A DNA stretch of 64,000 nucleotides, from assembly GCA_019914995.1 (NCBI GenBank), contig CM034136.1:4479270-4543269 (forward strand), written 5' to 3'. This stretch comes from Acanthochlamys bracteata (lineage: Eukaryota; Streptophyta; Magnoliopsida; Pandanales; Velloziaceae). Shown here one piece after another: positions 49,140-61,667 of the stretch (position 1 is the stretch's first letter; the number at the start of each line of letters is the position of its first letter). The notes beneath the pieces are model-generated. The model made no database searches, was not told the origin of the DNA, and saw only the letters and a list, made by a program, of their open reading frames with translations. A program made the position numbers and the translations under genes.

Positions 49140-50420
49140 TAAATGTACGGTATATTTGGTATTGCAAGTATTGGAATAGTAAGTTGCTCTCTTTTGTTGA
49201 AACATGAGATAGTTCAGATGTACGCACATGTTGGCACATACCTTGCTATTTGCTGTTTTAACTGTTCTTTGCAGGCGCTTGGGCTTCGATTTAGCATTCC
49301 GGCTGAAGTGCAGTGCTGTAAGATATATGTAACAATCTTAAATCTTTTGAACTTTGCTCGAACTTTTCCTGGGTGCAAAGATGCGCTGTGAAACAAGAAA
49401 GGCCATAGTTGGAGTACTACTTTTGGAGTGCTTTATGCTTCTCTTTCCTTAACGCCTCTGCTAACTGAAGTTAGATGCTCGTGAGATTATTTTGCACTTT
49501 ACGCCTAAGACACCACACACAGCGCACCTACACCTTTTCGCCTGCTCAGACTTTCACGCATTGAGCGTGAAATTCACAGTACCAACCCTTTTTATATCTT
49601 CAACGCGTTGCACAGGCATCAGCACTCTTGAAAACGACCCGACGCGCTTATGTATGCGAGTGTCTAATTACTGATGGCTACTCATTTGAAATGGCGAGTC
49701 AAACTCAAATAACTACCAACATTTAAAAATACGGAGTGTGTGAAAGTGTTTATTATTTTTTTTAAATAAAAAATATTTTATTTTATTTAAAAGTAATTTT
49801 TAACTTTTGATTTAAAAAAATTAAATAAATAATAATAATAAAATTTTATAATATATTATAAAATATTATTTAAAAAATTGAAAAGTGTTTCAAAAGCATC
49901 CTATATATTTTGATAGAGAATGGATACAACATTGCTCTCCCATCCACATACTTGGGGATCTTTTTCTTTTTTCCGAATAAAAAGGTCAGAGATATGTTCA
50001 ATTCACGCGGCAAGTTGGGGCCCATTTAACCTGATGATATCCTGTGGAAGCAAGGCCGGCCATTACGCAGGGAAAAGCACTGTAACCCTCGTGCTCCAGT
50101 TGTTTCGTTTCACGCGGTTTTCAGAAACTGCTGGCCCACCAACAAACTTATTTTCTCGCAAAAAAACCAAAATCTTCCAGATTTCAGTCACCTAATTTTC
50201 AGCTGATCACTACCTGATCTACTTTCTAGCTATTTTTAATAGCCGTTTCTCGAGTTAAGTAATAAACAGTTTAAACATTGTTATAAATAAATAAAACAAT
50301 TCTTTAGAGAGTTCTTCAAAACAAATTAAAATTACTAAAATTTAAATAAACAAATAAAGAGATCAGCATTCCGTAAGATGGCCGTATCGCAAATTGCATT
50401 TCTTTTGACGTTCAGCTATA
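49140..50420. other. Intergenic upstream of the second CML
   Basis: No gene found. A short perfect hairpin TTCACGC-ATTGA-GCGTGAA lies at 49553-49571. An AT-rich block lies at about 49735-49900. Confidence 0.4.
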
Positions 50421-50428
50421 AGGACAAG

Positions 50429-50475
50429 TGGGCCCACTTTCCTCCAGCTTGGGCTGGTCTCTCTGTCTATTAATA
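50429..50475 (+). promoter_or_regulatory. Likely core promoter elements of the second CML
   Basis: TGGGCCCA (50429-50436, a site II/TCP-like palindrome) and TATTAATA (50468-50475, TATA-like) precede a CT-rich leader that runs to the ATG at 50704. Assigned by position. Confidence 0.35.
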
Positions 50476-50703
50476 CGCGCAAATTAATCCTCCCCCGCGC
50501 CTTCTTCCTTCTTACTTGCTTCCTTGATTCGGTTAACACAATCCAGACCCTAACCAGAATTCTGACGCTCTCTTCCGATTCCTTCGCTGCCCGTTCTCTT
50601 TCTCTCTATAACTACTCCTCCCTCTCCACCACTCACCCTTTATTTTCCAGAACCAAAACTTTCCAAACCTTTTCCGATTCTTTTCCACTACCCTCTTTCA
50701 ACC

Positions 50704-51285
50704 ATGGGGATCAAATCTTTCCTACGATTTCGAGGCAAATCGCAATCTCGTTCACGATCAGAATCTTCTCCGACGTCTCCGACTTCCGGCGACGCTGCTA
50801 CCGGCTTTGCTACTACGGAACCGATGTCTGTTGCTGATGAGCTTGAACGCGTGTTCCGCAAGTTCGATTCCAATGGCGATGGCCAGATCTCATCCAGCGA
50901 GCTCGGGGAAATTCTTCGGAGCCTTGGATACGATGCAACGGAGGAAGAGCTTGCGAAGATGATGCAAGAGGCTGATGCGGATGGAGACGGGTTTATCAGC
51001 TTGCAGGAGTTTGTAGATCTCAACACGCGCCATGCCGGTGATTCTGATGCTTTTGAGGAAGATCTACGGCACGCGTTCTCTGTTTTCGATCTGGATCGAA
51101 GCGGTTCGATCTCCGCTGATGAACTCGCTCGTGTTCTGCGTGGGCTTGGAGAGACGGCGACTGTTGCACAGTGCCGGCGCATGATCGATGGTGTTGATCG
51201 GGACGGTGATGGACAGATTAGCTTCGAGGAATTCAAGGTCATGATGGCCTGCCGAGGAACAACAGATGGTCTCCCGAAGATCTGA
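50704..51285 (+). CDS. Calmodulin-like protein with four EF-hands (CML25/26/27-type)
   Basis: An intronless 193-residue frame from MGIKSFLRFRGKSQSRS. Residues 1-42 are basic and Ser-rich. Four canonical EF loops follow: 55-66 (DSNGDGQISSSE), 91-102 (DADGDGFISLQE), 129-140 (DLDRSGSISADE) and 165-176 (DRDGDGQISFEE). Loop 3 has Ser at position 5 in place of Asp but keeps the Glu at position 12, so all four may bind calcium. The second glycine invites N-myristoylation, but the residue at position 6 is Phe, which does not fit the usual consensus. The spacing and the linker LNTRHAGDSDAFEEDLRHAF match CML25/26/27-like sensors. Subgroup placement is inferred. The CT-rich leader ends ACCATGG, a good plant start context. 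Confidence 0.93.
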   Translation: MGIKSFLRFRGKSQSRSRSESSPTSPTSGDAATGFATTEPMSVADELERVFRKFDSNGDGQISSSELGEILRSLGYDATEEELAKMMQEADADGDGFISLQEFVDLNTRHAGDSDAFEEDLRHAFSVFDLDRSGSISADELARVLRGLGETATVAQCRRMIDGVDRDGDGQISFEEFKVMMACRGTTDGLPKI

Positions 51286-52352
51286 GTTTGTTTTAGGGTT
51301 CTGATTCCTTCTCTCTCTCTATTTCTTCCTATTTTGGTCTTGATTCTTCTTCTTCTCTGGACTCGTACGCTCTCGCTTTTTATGAATGTTTTCGGAAGGA
51401 GTATTATGTCGTGGAAGCCTTGAGGCCGTTTGATTTATGATGGCGAATTTGTACATACATTGGAGGGCCTTCGCGCTCATCTTCGCTAATTAAAATTAGC
51501 TACTTCTATGCTATAACGTTTAATTATTGATGCCATCCTTCTGAAAGTTTTCAGAAAAGTTTGAATCGATTTTGTTTTGATAATAATTGGATTGGATTTT
51601 GAAGTACTATGAGTTTTCTGGTGATTGTAATAGTGCTTTGCTGATAGCAAACAGCATTGTGATAAGAAATTGAGGTTTAAGTTCTTTAGAACATGTTGCT
51701 TGTTTGTAAAAACTTCACTGATGATGATTTGGTAATTAAACTTGTTCAAAACTCTACCTAGAAGATGTTTTTAATTGGTTACTTCTGTGGGTCAAGAATG
51801 TTTTGTCAACCGCTTGTTTATTCTTTTGACTGTTCAAAATTCCAACTTCCGAGGTCTTATGGATGTGTTCTGATTATTAAAAGCACTATTAAAAGGAATA
51901 TTCTTTTACAAGTTGCAAACCAAACCATAATCTATGTGGTTACTGTTGAGCTTTAGTGGTCGTTTAATGATTTTATAACAAATTTATTTTAATATATTTG
52001 AAAATTCTTTTTACCTCACAGTATAATATCTCTATTTTTGAAAATTTTTTACAAAAAGTTATATATTATAAAAAATTTATTAAAAATGAGATGATTATTT
52101 GAAATAAAGAAGTGCCTCTATAACTACTGCCAAATGTGCACTCAAACTATCTCCACTTGCTAATTGATCTAAGCATTTGCATCATTTTCTTTTTTGGTGG
52201 TTTTTTTGGCTGTTATTCTCTGCAGATGAACATATAAATTGCTCAACATATTATTATATTACAGCATACATAATATAGTTTTTAAGATATTCTCTATAGG
52301 AATATGGAATCTGACCTTAAGAGCTAAAATACTTTTTATATATCTGGTATAA
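51286..52352. other. CML 3' region and AT-rich block
   Basis: CT-rich 3' UTR to about 51480, then AT-rich sequence. A MITE-like block at about 51957-52140 starts GTGGTCGTTTAATG and its right-end complement reads GTGCACATTTGGCAG. No gene. Confidence 0.45.
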
Positions 52353-52785
52353 TGTTATGGGTTGGGATGACAGTGACTAAGACAAGTTGAAAATAGAGGG
52401 CAGTCGAAACTTAGATGAACTTATAATGCTACTAAACTAACAAGATATTAGAATTCCTAATCATAGCTGCTATACATGAGTCTTCTAGCAACAAGGAGAC
52501 AGTCAGCCTTTTTGGAGCTACACACATCTAGAGTACCGTTACTAGCCGTTGGCAACGGTTAGGAGCGGTGCTCGGATCTCGCAGATACTGAAATAGGCAA
52601 CGCTTGGAGCCGGTGCAGACTAGATTGGGCTGAGAAGTCCTAGTCGCACCAGGATGTGATTCAGTATTGTTGTCCATGATTGCGAAGGTCGTCTGAACCT
52701 AACATGATAGACTGCATATCAGCAGCTGCAAATTCAAGTCATGGGCAAGGAGCGAATAAGCTCGGCCTGAGGCAATTACAATCAA
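52353..52785 (-). repeat. Gypsy 3' LTR (left copy)
   Basis: Starts TGTTATGGGTTGGGATGACAG and shares GGGTTGGGATG, TTGGAGCTACA-like and CAGGATGTG blocks with the right copy. The right border is uncertain by about 30 bp. Confidence 0.7.
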
Positions 52786-55700
52786 TTGGTCCTACATATC
52801 ATTGGCTATAAAGTGAGGTTTATCCTGAGTTATGCCTTGGGTTATGATCGTAACTGTATCGTTCCATCCATTTTGAGAAGCATCCTCGTACTCGAGAATG
52901 AAGCTTTTCCAGAAGGCGCTATAGCATCCTCATCTGGAAAGCCGTCCCAAATTACCACTTACTATGACTTGCAGCAACTGGTCTCTCATTACAATGTTCT
53001 TTAAACGGAAGGTGTCACGGGGCATCAGCGTATATTCTCATTTGCCTAAATTATGATAATGAATGTCGAAGTTGCTAAACGTTCATCTTTTAGCTGAGAG
53101 ACTTGAAAGATAGGGTAAATGTGGGCTTTTGCATGGGGATATGTTAATAGGCCATATACCCAATGCATTACAGAACTTGAAATGGCATATAATTCTGATA
53201 CTGGAGTTTATGGTTGCAGTGATCTGCAATGGAGTTTGGCTGTATGGTTATAGTTTCAGAACACATGGTCACAAATTTGAAAATACTATCTCGTTTTTGG
53301 CTGTCATCAGTTTGCTTCATTCGTTGTGTTTTGTGCAAGTGGAATTGGACGTTGTTAAGTAAGTCATGGAGTTGATTTCCTAAGCAATCAAAAAAAGCTG
53401 ATCCTAAGCCGAAGGAAAGTAGAGAAGTGGGAGTCCATAAAGTACTTCATTGAACGACATCTTGATGGTCAAATGTGTGCTAATGGTGTAAGAACATTCA
53501 GCCTAGTGAAGCAAATGCATCCGTCTACGAGGGTGTTTCCCTACAGAACATTAGAAATGAGATTCCAAGCCTTGATTAACAGCTTCTGTCTGCTTATCCA
53601 TATATAGATGGTAGGCAGTACTCATGTGATGAGCGGTATCTTGAAGTTTATGCAATTTCTTTCAGAATGCATTGAGCAAGACCGGATCACGATCGCTGGC
53701 AATGTATTTAGGTTTCCATAAAGCTTGAGTATTTCCTTTCAAAATGTAGGCTATAGAGTGTAGGGTCGTCAAAGTGGGATGAATGTACTAAACTTGGACA
53801 AGGATTGATGACAATCAAGATAACATGCTTGCCTTCTAAAGTAGGTCAGTCCATAATGGAATCCATTAAAACATTGGTCCAAACACGATCAAGAATGCAT
53901 AGTGGCTGTAGATGCTTAGCATGATATATATGAGATGTCTTATAGTACTTGAAAGGTTGCTGGTGCGTTACTCATGCCAAATGGCAATAGAAAGGAACTC
54001 ATAATGTGTGTGTGTTGAATGCATTTTGTGGACATCTAATATGAACTCTAATATGAGGATATTCGGACTTGAGGTCAAGCTTTGGAGAAGTACTGAGTTC
54101 CTTGCAAGTCATCCACTAGCCCCTTGATCGTCGGAATATAAATTTTGTCCTTGATCGTGATGGTGTTAAGAACCCTATAGTGCAAAACAAAAGGTTACAA
54201 TCCATCCTTTTCTATAACTAATAAGATAGGCTTAGAGAAGTAGGATATGCTTGGATGAATATTACTTTATTGTAGTATTTCCTATACCTTTTTTTTTATT
54301 AAAATTTTGCTTTCTATACATGAAAGTATCGGCAAGGTCTAACAGTAGCAGGCACTGTGCCCAAAAGTAAAGAAATGTGATGGTTGCGTGGACTTTGAAA
54401 TGGCAAGCTTTGTGGAGGCCAAAAAATAGAGGTAAAAAAATGCGTCTGTCGAGGATGCCTTGTAAATCTACTGGCATAATAGCCTAGTGCTGTTCTATTG
54501 ATGAAATGGTTACAATCCTAATAGAGTAGAGTTTGTCATGTAAAACTCCAGTGAAAACGCAACACTCCACCTAGAGCGATTGGATGCCAAAGACTATATC
54601 CATCCCTCCCAAAGGAAAAGAATAGGCATATACTATATAAAATGCATGCTCATTGTACTAAGATAGAAATTTGTTGTTTAATGAGCTCGATATGAGGCCT
54701 GTCATTCACTAATTCGACCTTTAGGCGCTTCAAGGTGGTAGGAGATAGGTGTATCAATTTAACTAATTTATCAATGATAAATTTATGGGTACTGCTCGAG
54801 TCTGCAAAAAAAAATGGATACGCCTTGCTGTTTTATGGGTCCAAGCACCGTGATTGTTTGATGCCCAACCAAACGATGCATTCCCCTCGGCGTTAGGGAG
54901 CCAATCTTCTGGCATGGATTCCTTGGGAACGTCATCTTAGATGTATCATTCTCTTAGCTAGCAATTGCGTATAACCTGGTGGCAAATTGATGATTGCTGT
55001 CATATTTGGCATCATAGTAGAACATAATCCTTTTGTGCCTCGTAATTAATATCTGCTACGGTCAAGCAAATGACGCCGGCATATTTTTTTGGGTAGCTGG
55101 AAGCGAAAATGCTGCTGTGGAAGTAGTTGTGAGTGGAGAGGTTGAGCATGCATTTGACCTCGCAGGATAGTGTGCAACGTTCCTAGAGCGAGCTTGGAAT
55201 GGACACTACTGTCAAGTGACAATTGAGTTTGCTTTTGCTCGTATAGTTTGCCAACCTGTAAGCTATTAAACTTGTCAAGTGACAACTAAGTGATGAGGCT
55301 ATTGAGCCATGACCATGAGTGCGGTCTTCAGGCTAAATCCTTGGCAAATTTGTCTAACTAGGTCGTACTTCGCTACATTTGGCAGTTGTGTCCTCAAGTC
55401 TTCAAAGGCAGTTTGATATTTGACTACCGTCCCTTTTAAAAGAGATGTCGAAGGGCAAAACTGAGGTTGCTAAATGCTATCGTACCAAAACATAGAAATG
55501 TGGTATTGGGTACTCTGTCGAAAGGAAAACCATAGCCAATACTGGTGATTAGCTTCCAAGTGAAGTGAATTACAGTTATGGATACTCTGTCGAAGGAAGT
55601 TATACAAAAGTACTTGAAGTATTTCTCCTCAAGCACATTCACTCTTACCAACCACTACCGTTAAATGACAGAAATTTATGCTTGTCTAGTCGGGATGTTG

Positions 55701-56138
55701 GTGGTGCTTCAGGAGGACAAGAGAGGCAAAAAAACTTGATGGAGAAGAATGATGTGCAGTTAAAAGGGCCATATTATGGGTAATCTGTGGGAAATTTGGT
55801 AGTGTATATTGCTGCCGAGCGATTGAATGTGTAGTGGTAGCATAAAGCTGTGGAGAAGAAGGATGTGGTGAAATTGCAGATGAGTTGCACATGAGTTCAT
55901 AGTTGGAAAGAGGAGTCCTAAATCCTAAGTGTTGGTCACTAGTTCTTTTTAATACAGTATGCAGGTTTCTAACTGGTCTTCGAAAATGCGAGTCAATGCC
56001 GACGCGAAAATGCACACACAAAATATTGATATAGTTATAGTTTGAATTTGGGCGGGTGCAAAACAGGGGATGTGGAAGGTCATAAGAAGACACCTTCTAG
56101 TCGATGGGCTGGCCATAAGATCAATGTTTCGATACAAA

Positions 56139-56500
56139 CATTTCGGGTTGGGATGGCAGAGATAAAGACAAGCTGAAAAACGAGAGCCGGGCAAGATTAA
56201 ATGGAGTTATAATGCAAATAAACTAAGAAAAAATTAGGATTCCCAATCCTGCTCACTGTCATGCATGAGTTATTATAAGTAGGACTCCATAAGGAGGCAG
56301 CCGGCCCTTCTTAGAGCTACAACACTCAAGGAATACTGTTACTAACCGTTGACAACGCTAGGAGCAGGTGCAGGCTGAAGTAAAAGTAGTGGTTGCATCA
56401 GGATGTGGTTTGTGATGTTGTCTGTGGATGCCAAGGTCGGGCTAACCGGGCATAGCTTCAGGTCATGGGTAAGGAATGCGAAGGCCTAACTCGGGACAAT
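56139..56500 (-). repeat. Gypsy 5' LTR (right copy)
   Basis: Shorter than the left copy through internal deletions. Shares the GGGTTGGGATGGCAGAG start, the ACTAACCGTTGACAACG segment and GCATCAGGATGTGG. Confidence 0.7.
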
Positions 56501-56894
56501 TGCAATCCATTCTGGGTTTTATAGCCTTGGTCACTGTTGTAAACGGATCCTATTACATAATTTAACATAGAATAAATCATGGTTCAATAGTAACAGTGTG
56601 GCGAGTGGGACAAGGAAAGAGGAAGTGTTTATTGCTACTTTTAAATTGTGTCTGCAGATTTGCAGAAAGACTTCAAAAGAAGGGAGTATTCAGTTCGGCC
56701 TGGCAGCTGTTAGAACTGAAGCCTACTAACATGGAAGTGTGGTTAGGCCCAAAATGGCCTGAACCCCCCATTTGACCAAATAGTGAAATACTCCTGTTTT
56801 TCTTGCTCGAGGATTTCTTTCTGCTTCTCCTTCCACCTCAAGAAATCGAGCCAGCCTTTCTAAAGCTTCTGAAACTAAAAACCCAAAGCCAAAA

Positions 56895-59763
56895 ATGGCT
56901 TCAATACCTTCAACTCCATGGAGCATTTTCACTTCCAACAGACCCCGGTGGTACGCCATAAAGCCGATTTTAGCTTTTCAGAAGAAGCTGAACAGAAGTA
57001 GAGGCAGAAGCTGCAGACCCCGTTAAGCTGGCTTTTGCTAAAGCGCAATCATACAAGAAAGACCTAGTATGGGCTGCAAGGAATTAGCCGCAGAAGTTCC
57101 GGGGCTTGCCACAGAGAGCTGAGGAGTACAAGAAGAACAAGGGAATTTCTCCGGAGACGATAAGTCAGTCATCAGAGTCTGGTATTTTTAAGAGTTTGCA
57201 GTTTAATTATGTATTACTTAATTCTAGACTCACTTGATGAATGCGAAGCTGATGTTTACTCGATTACACTTCAATTTGAGTAGAACACATGAAAAATTTT
57301 CATATGACAATACTAACTTATTGTTCCAGCAAACCAAGTACATTATGTACCCATAGGAGCAGAAGATGTTAGGGTGAGGACGGGACCTTTGCGTTAAGCT
57401 GTATTTCCGTATGTCTTGGCCTAGCCGTTTGTGTCCCAAAGCCTTTTTAAGTTTGCTCTTACTTTTGCAAAACGACACATATTATGCTTTCCAAATTGTA
57501 GCTGACAACTTGTAGGCCTTGAAGAAGGAATTGGTTCCAGATAGAGATCCAACGGACCATCTGGTGAGAACCTTACTAGACGTCCAGTAGTTAACTTACA
57601 GTTGGCGACATTTGCCTCTTCCCAGCAACTTTTCTGACATGAAATTAGATCTTTCTTGAGTGTAATGTAGCTTAATGTCGTAGTCATACTTTCTTGTTCT
57701 TCTTTATTTTAAATAAAGCTGATGGTATCATTATAATAAACCAATAATGTTCTTAGTTATTTGAAGTCTTTACTCAAACTAACTCCTTTGCTTGCAGTAA
57801 AGATTCATCATCTTCGACATAGGAAAAGAGAAGAATGCAAGAAAAGTTGGAGGAGAAATCATGGAAAACAAAAACATGAAACAAGAGCTGAAAGTCTCTA
57901 GTGTCGACTTCCTGGGTTAGATTTTTCTGAGAAGAAGAAATATCGAGGTAGACCACCAGGCTTGGTTCCTATTGTGCATACTCGCTTAGTGGGCATCCCT
58001 GAAGAGGAGATTATTGTTGGGGATACAAGCAAGTTGGAGTCGAAACCCAAGGAAAGGTGGATCGGCAGGAAGATATTGATGAGAGCTTATACAAACCCAA
58101 GGTTTCCTCATGGGGAGTCTTTCCAAGACCCAGCAGCATATCAAAGATGGTTAGTAATTCTTATTGAATACTCGTGCATAATTGCATGCTCATAACACAC
58201 CTATAGTCATTCTAGTATATTGGATTATGCAATTAATCTTTCAGGAAGAGCTGTAAGATTAGATAACTTTAAACATTTTTGGGCTTTTTAAAGAAATAAA
58301 TTGTTCTCCAACATGTCAAACTATGAAAACTTATGTTATAGCATATTAGCCTCTATGAGCTTGGACATGCCAGGGCACTCATGCTTGCTCAAATGGTAAA
58401 TGAGCAAAGATGTCCTTCATTTTTATTGCAAATAAAACATCATTTTTGTTTGTAGGAGATATGAAGGCATCAAACAGGCTGTGTTCTTAATGTCATGCAC
58501 ATTTAACTGCACCTATAGTGGCTAGTAAAGTTATCATTACTCTGAAATACCATAACATATTGCTGCTTAGATGGTTTTAACTTGCTACTTGAGGTGGTAT
58601 TTGATTTTGATTTATGTATAGGACTGCCTTTTTCATAAACTAAAATAATGTGTATCAGATATCCAAAGAAGTAAGCTCTTGCCAATGCTTTATCATATCA
58701 GATAACTTTCATATGCCCTCTAGTCAGTTCTGTGCTTTTGGGTGTCTTTGATTTCTTATTAAAGATCCAAATTGTTTCTTTGATGATTTTCAACTAGTCT
58801 TTGAAATTTATGTATATAACTTCATATTGCGTACCTAAACATTCCATAGGATTGGTATCCTATTTTGTTCTTAGTTTGGTAGTGGAAGGACAATTTGGCT
58901 TGACAAGGTACTTGAAATAGCTGAAGGCAAAACAGCTTAAGAAACGTACAAAAGATCTGATTGATCCTACAAAAGAAAGATGGGCTTAATAGTTGACGCA
59001 AAGACAAAATCTGAGTGTGAAATGGTAAATGTTAAACAAATCTGTCTAGTTGGTGTTAATCAATTAGCTGTTACTTGTCAAAAAGTGCATACTTCCATGT
59101 TTCATTTACAAAATTTATCTTCGTTGACTTACATTTTTATGAATTTCTTGCTCAGAATTCTCAGCTACGCTAAACGGTTTTCAAGATACTGTGTTTTCTA
59201 TTGTTTTTCCATTCTACTGAAGTATTTATGTTTTTCCTCTTAAATCTTTTACGTCATTGCTTCATGTGGATGCTGCTATTCCTTTTGCAGAAGCATCCAT
59301 TACTAATTCCTGAATATTTTTTAGGAGAATTTAATTTATTTAAGTGCAATGTCTAACTTTAGCAAACGAATTCATGCACTGATGCACTCTAATATAGTTA
59401 TGCATTATATGCATGCAACATGGGGATCCTTTATGATTAATCTTGTTGATTATGTAGAAATATTTGATTATGCCTCAGGCCATGGAAATGATGAAGGTGA
59501 GAAGTGTATCGTTCTCAAAGGTAACAGGTTTTGAGGATTACTTCAAAGCATTTGCCGAAAATAAGTCGAGCTACAGCCCTGTGGAAGGTGAACAAAATGA
59601 AGGTTTACTGATGCAGGTCCTCCCGTACATAATGTTCCTTGTGTCTCCTGTATTTGTTGTTTGCCTTGTTTTTGTAACTAACTCTTTAGGGTTATGTAAG
59701 CTGGAGCAAATTTGGTACAGGTTATCATTTAGCTTGTGCTTCTATATGTTTCAATTTTACTAA
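56895..59763 (+). pseudogene. Chloroplast-targeted TPR-type protein, relic without its TPR exons
   Basis: Exon-like blocks occur in the order expected of a conserved plant chloroplast protein known to me only from memory. A transit-peptide-like start (ATG 56895, MASIPSTPWSIFTSNRP) is followed by ADPVKLAFAKAQSYKK and AEEYKKNKGISPETIS. Next comes GLDFSEKKKYRGRPPGLVPI with IIVGDTSKLES, then in another frame YKPKVSSWGVFPRPSSISK (ending at a GT donor, 58150). A further exon from 58875 reads FGSGRTIW...GLIVDAKTKSECEM, and the last exon from 59479 (AMEMMKVRSVSFSKVTGFED) ends in a hydrophobic segment (PYIMFLVSPVFVVCLVFV). Lesions are TAG 57085-57087, TAG 57899-57901, TAA 58938-58940, TGA 58962-58964 and at least two frameshifts. 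The TPR-coding exons expected between 59025 and 59478 are absent. Confidence 0.75.
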
Positions 59764-61643
59764 TAAAACAATCACAACTTTAGTTCCAATTGTGAAGTAT
59801 AGCATGATAGCTTTTGAATACTACGCCGGTAGTGTCATTTAGAAGAATTATGGATAGAAATTGATAAGACAATAAAATAATGTAAAAAACCAATATCAAA
59901 TTTTAGAAATTCTATAATAATTCTATTAAAAAATAATCTCATATTGATTGTTAAGTATTCTGTGTTGCTGTTGAAGATCTTGAGCTCTTTCTCTCTCCGT
60001 AAACAATTGTTTTTAGGTTGTAACCAAATTCTTTTATTAATCCATTGGTTGACCTTTATACTATCTTTTTTTCTCTGAACTTAGAGAAGTTGACCAAAAT
60101 AAGAATTTGATTGAAACAAAAATGTGAGAATGTCGGTTACATTTTGACCAGGTGAGCAATTGGTTCCTGTATAAACTTCAAAGGACGTTATGTCAACACA
60201 TGCTTATGCACAAAGACAACAAGGAAATGAGACAGAAAGATGGAATATCAGGGTTAACTCAGAAATCTTAATGATACCCTCAATTCTTGGATGTGAGTTA
60301 GCAAGTCAAAATCAGGTGTTGGTTGAGTAAGGTAGTTGCCCTTGAGGGTGAGTGTGTGGAAAAGGAATTTTTTGATCTGATTTAAAGTAGCAGAAAAGAT
60401 AGTGGCTGGATGTGGGATAAGGAATATAGTTTTTCTACCATTTTGCGAGGCATATTTAAAAGAATTCATCATACAAAGCCAACAAATGAGATTTTGCCGG
60501 CCAAGTAATGTTTAATATCGCCTGCGATTCATATCTGTGCAGCTTTAGCTTTCAACATATCTCAAGAGCCCAACCGCCTAAGCCTATATTTTATTTAGTG
60601 TCATTCTTTCTTGTTTCTAGGGTCCTAGACGGTAGATTCAAACATTTGTTTCTGTACTTGTTGATTTATATCCTTTTGATAGTAGCTATCTTGTTTTGTT
60701 TCGCCTTCGTGGATAAGAAGAAGCCTATTCTAAAATTTTGTGGATATCACTATTTTGGGTATATATATTCTCACCTACTGTTTTACAGGGTCACATTTCA
60801 TGAAGGTAAACGGCTCTCAAGTGTCAAGTATAGTTGATCAGTGTTGTTTATGTTTACGTATGATGACAACAGATGTTCGACTTTTGTGTTACGCTGAGTC
60901 TTGATAGTCTGAGAACCAACTGCTACACAGGCTTGTTTTATAGTTGGAACTACTGCAAGGCTTATTTCTCTAGGCTGATTCTTTTATATTGAAATTGATT
61001 ACTAACGGGCTAAAACTAGAATAAGCTCAATCAGAGAACTCTTGCATTAGAAAGTAGCTCCTCATGCTTGTTGCTTTCTGAGGAAATTAGTTTCTTTATA
61101 TACAAAGGTTAAGTTAGGTTGGAAATTTAACTTAACCTTATCCAGACACCACCTATCTAGCTTTTTAATGCCTTTATCGTTCCTAGTCTTTGTATACTGT
61201 TGTATTACAGTATGTGGATACTTTTCTTTTTACCAAATCTTAGCCAATTGTTTTTTTTTTTCCTGGATTAACCGTTCATGCACGAGGCAAAGCCGGGGAA
61301 AGGAACCCTCAGCAGTAGATGGCAAAATGTATTTTGGTCCAAAATTTAGTAAGTTTCTTATTAAATTGTGTCACTCTTATCTGGTCATCAAAACCTGGTG
61401 GGCGGTGGTCCATCAACAAGAAGCTGCTAATTGAAAACAAGGGAGGACTCGCTCCACAACCAACACCTTCACCAAAGACATCAGCCTCTAGACGAATTCT
61501 TCTTTGCTTGCCATTACTGTCTTGCTTGTTTTTTTTCTTCTTTTGCTTTCATGTAATTCCACAGGAAGACTTCCTTCTCGGTGAACGTACTTTGTATTTT
61601 ACACATGTCAACAGTTTCTTGTAGGTTTCATCTTACTTCCAAC
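59764..61643. other. Intergenic and likely leader or promoter of the CaM-binding gene
   Basis: No domain-bearing frame. Frames at 60508-60837 and 61168-61434 are hydrophobic, low-information shadows. A TTTCTTGTAG acceptor at about 61614-61623 hints at a spliced leader. Confidence 0.4.
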
Positions 61644-61652
61644 ATGGTGTAA
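61644..61652 (+). other. Minimal uORF (ATG GTG TAA)
   Basis: A two-codon upstream frame ends 15 bp before the main ATG at 61668. Confidence 0.5.
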
Positions 61653-61667
61653 GGAAAGGCACCAACC

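Larger units (their letters stand above)
52353..56500 (-). mobile_element. Decayed Ty3-gypsy LTR retrotransposon, minus strand
   Basis: Two diverged direct repeats (about 52353-52785 and 56139-56500) flank a minus-strand pol relic. Read right to left: gag-like at about 55300-56100, protease with DSSSTHKFI at about 54770-54810, reverse transcriptase at about 53960-54260 (KDKIYIPTIKGLVDDLQGTQ, then after a frameshift LDLKSEYPHIR) and integrase at about 53400-53900 (DSIMDWPTLEGKHVILIV, ASDRDPVLL). Sequence passes almost directly from the reverse transcriptase to the integrase, so RNase H has been deleted. Stops and frameshifts are frequent. A degenerate primer-binding-like TTTGTATCG follows the right LTR. 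Confidence 0.85.

Noticed and set aside
57421..57687. 88-codon minus-strand frame within the chloroplast-protein relic
   Set aside because: Lies in an intron-like interval on the opposite strand and has no recognisable family.
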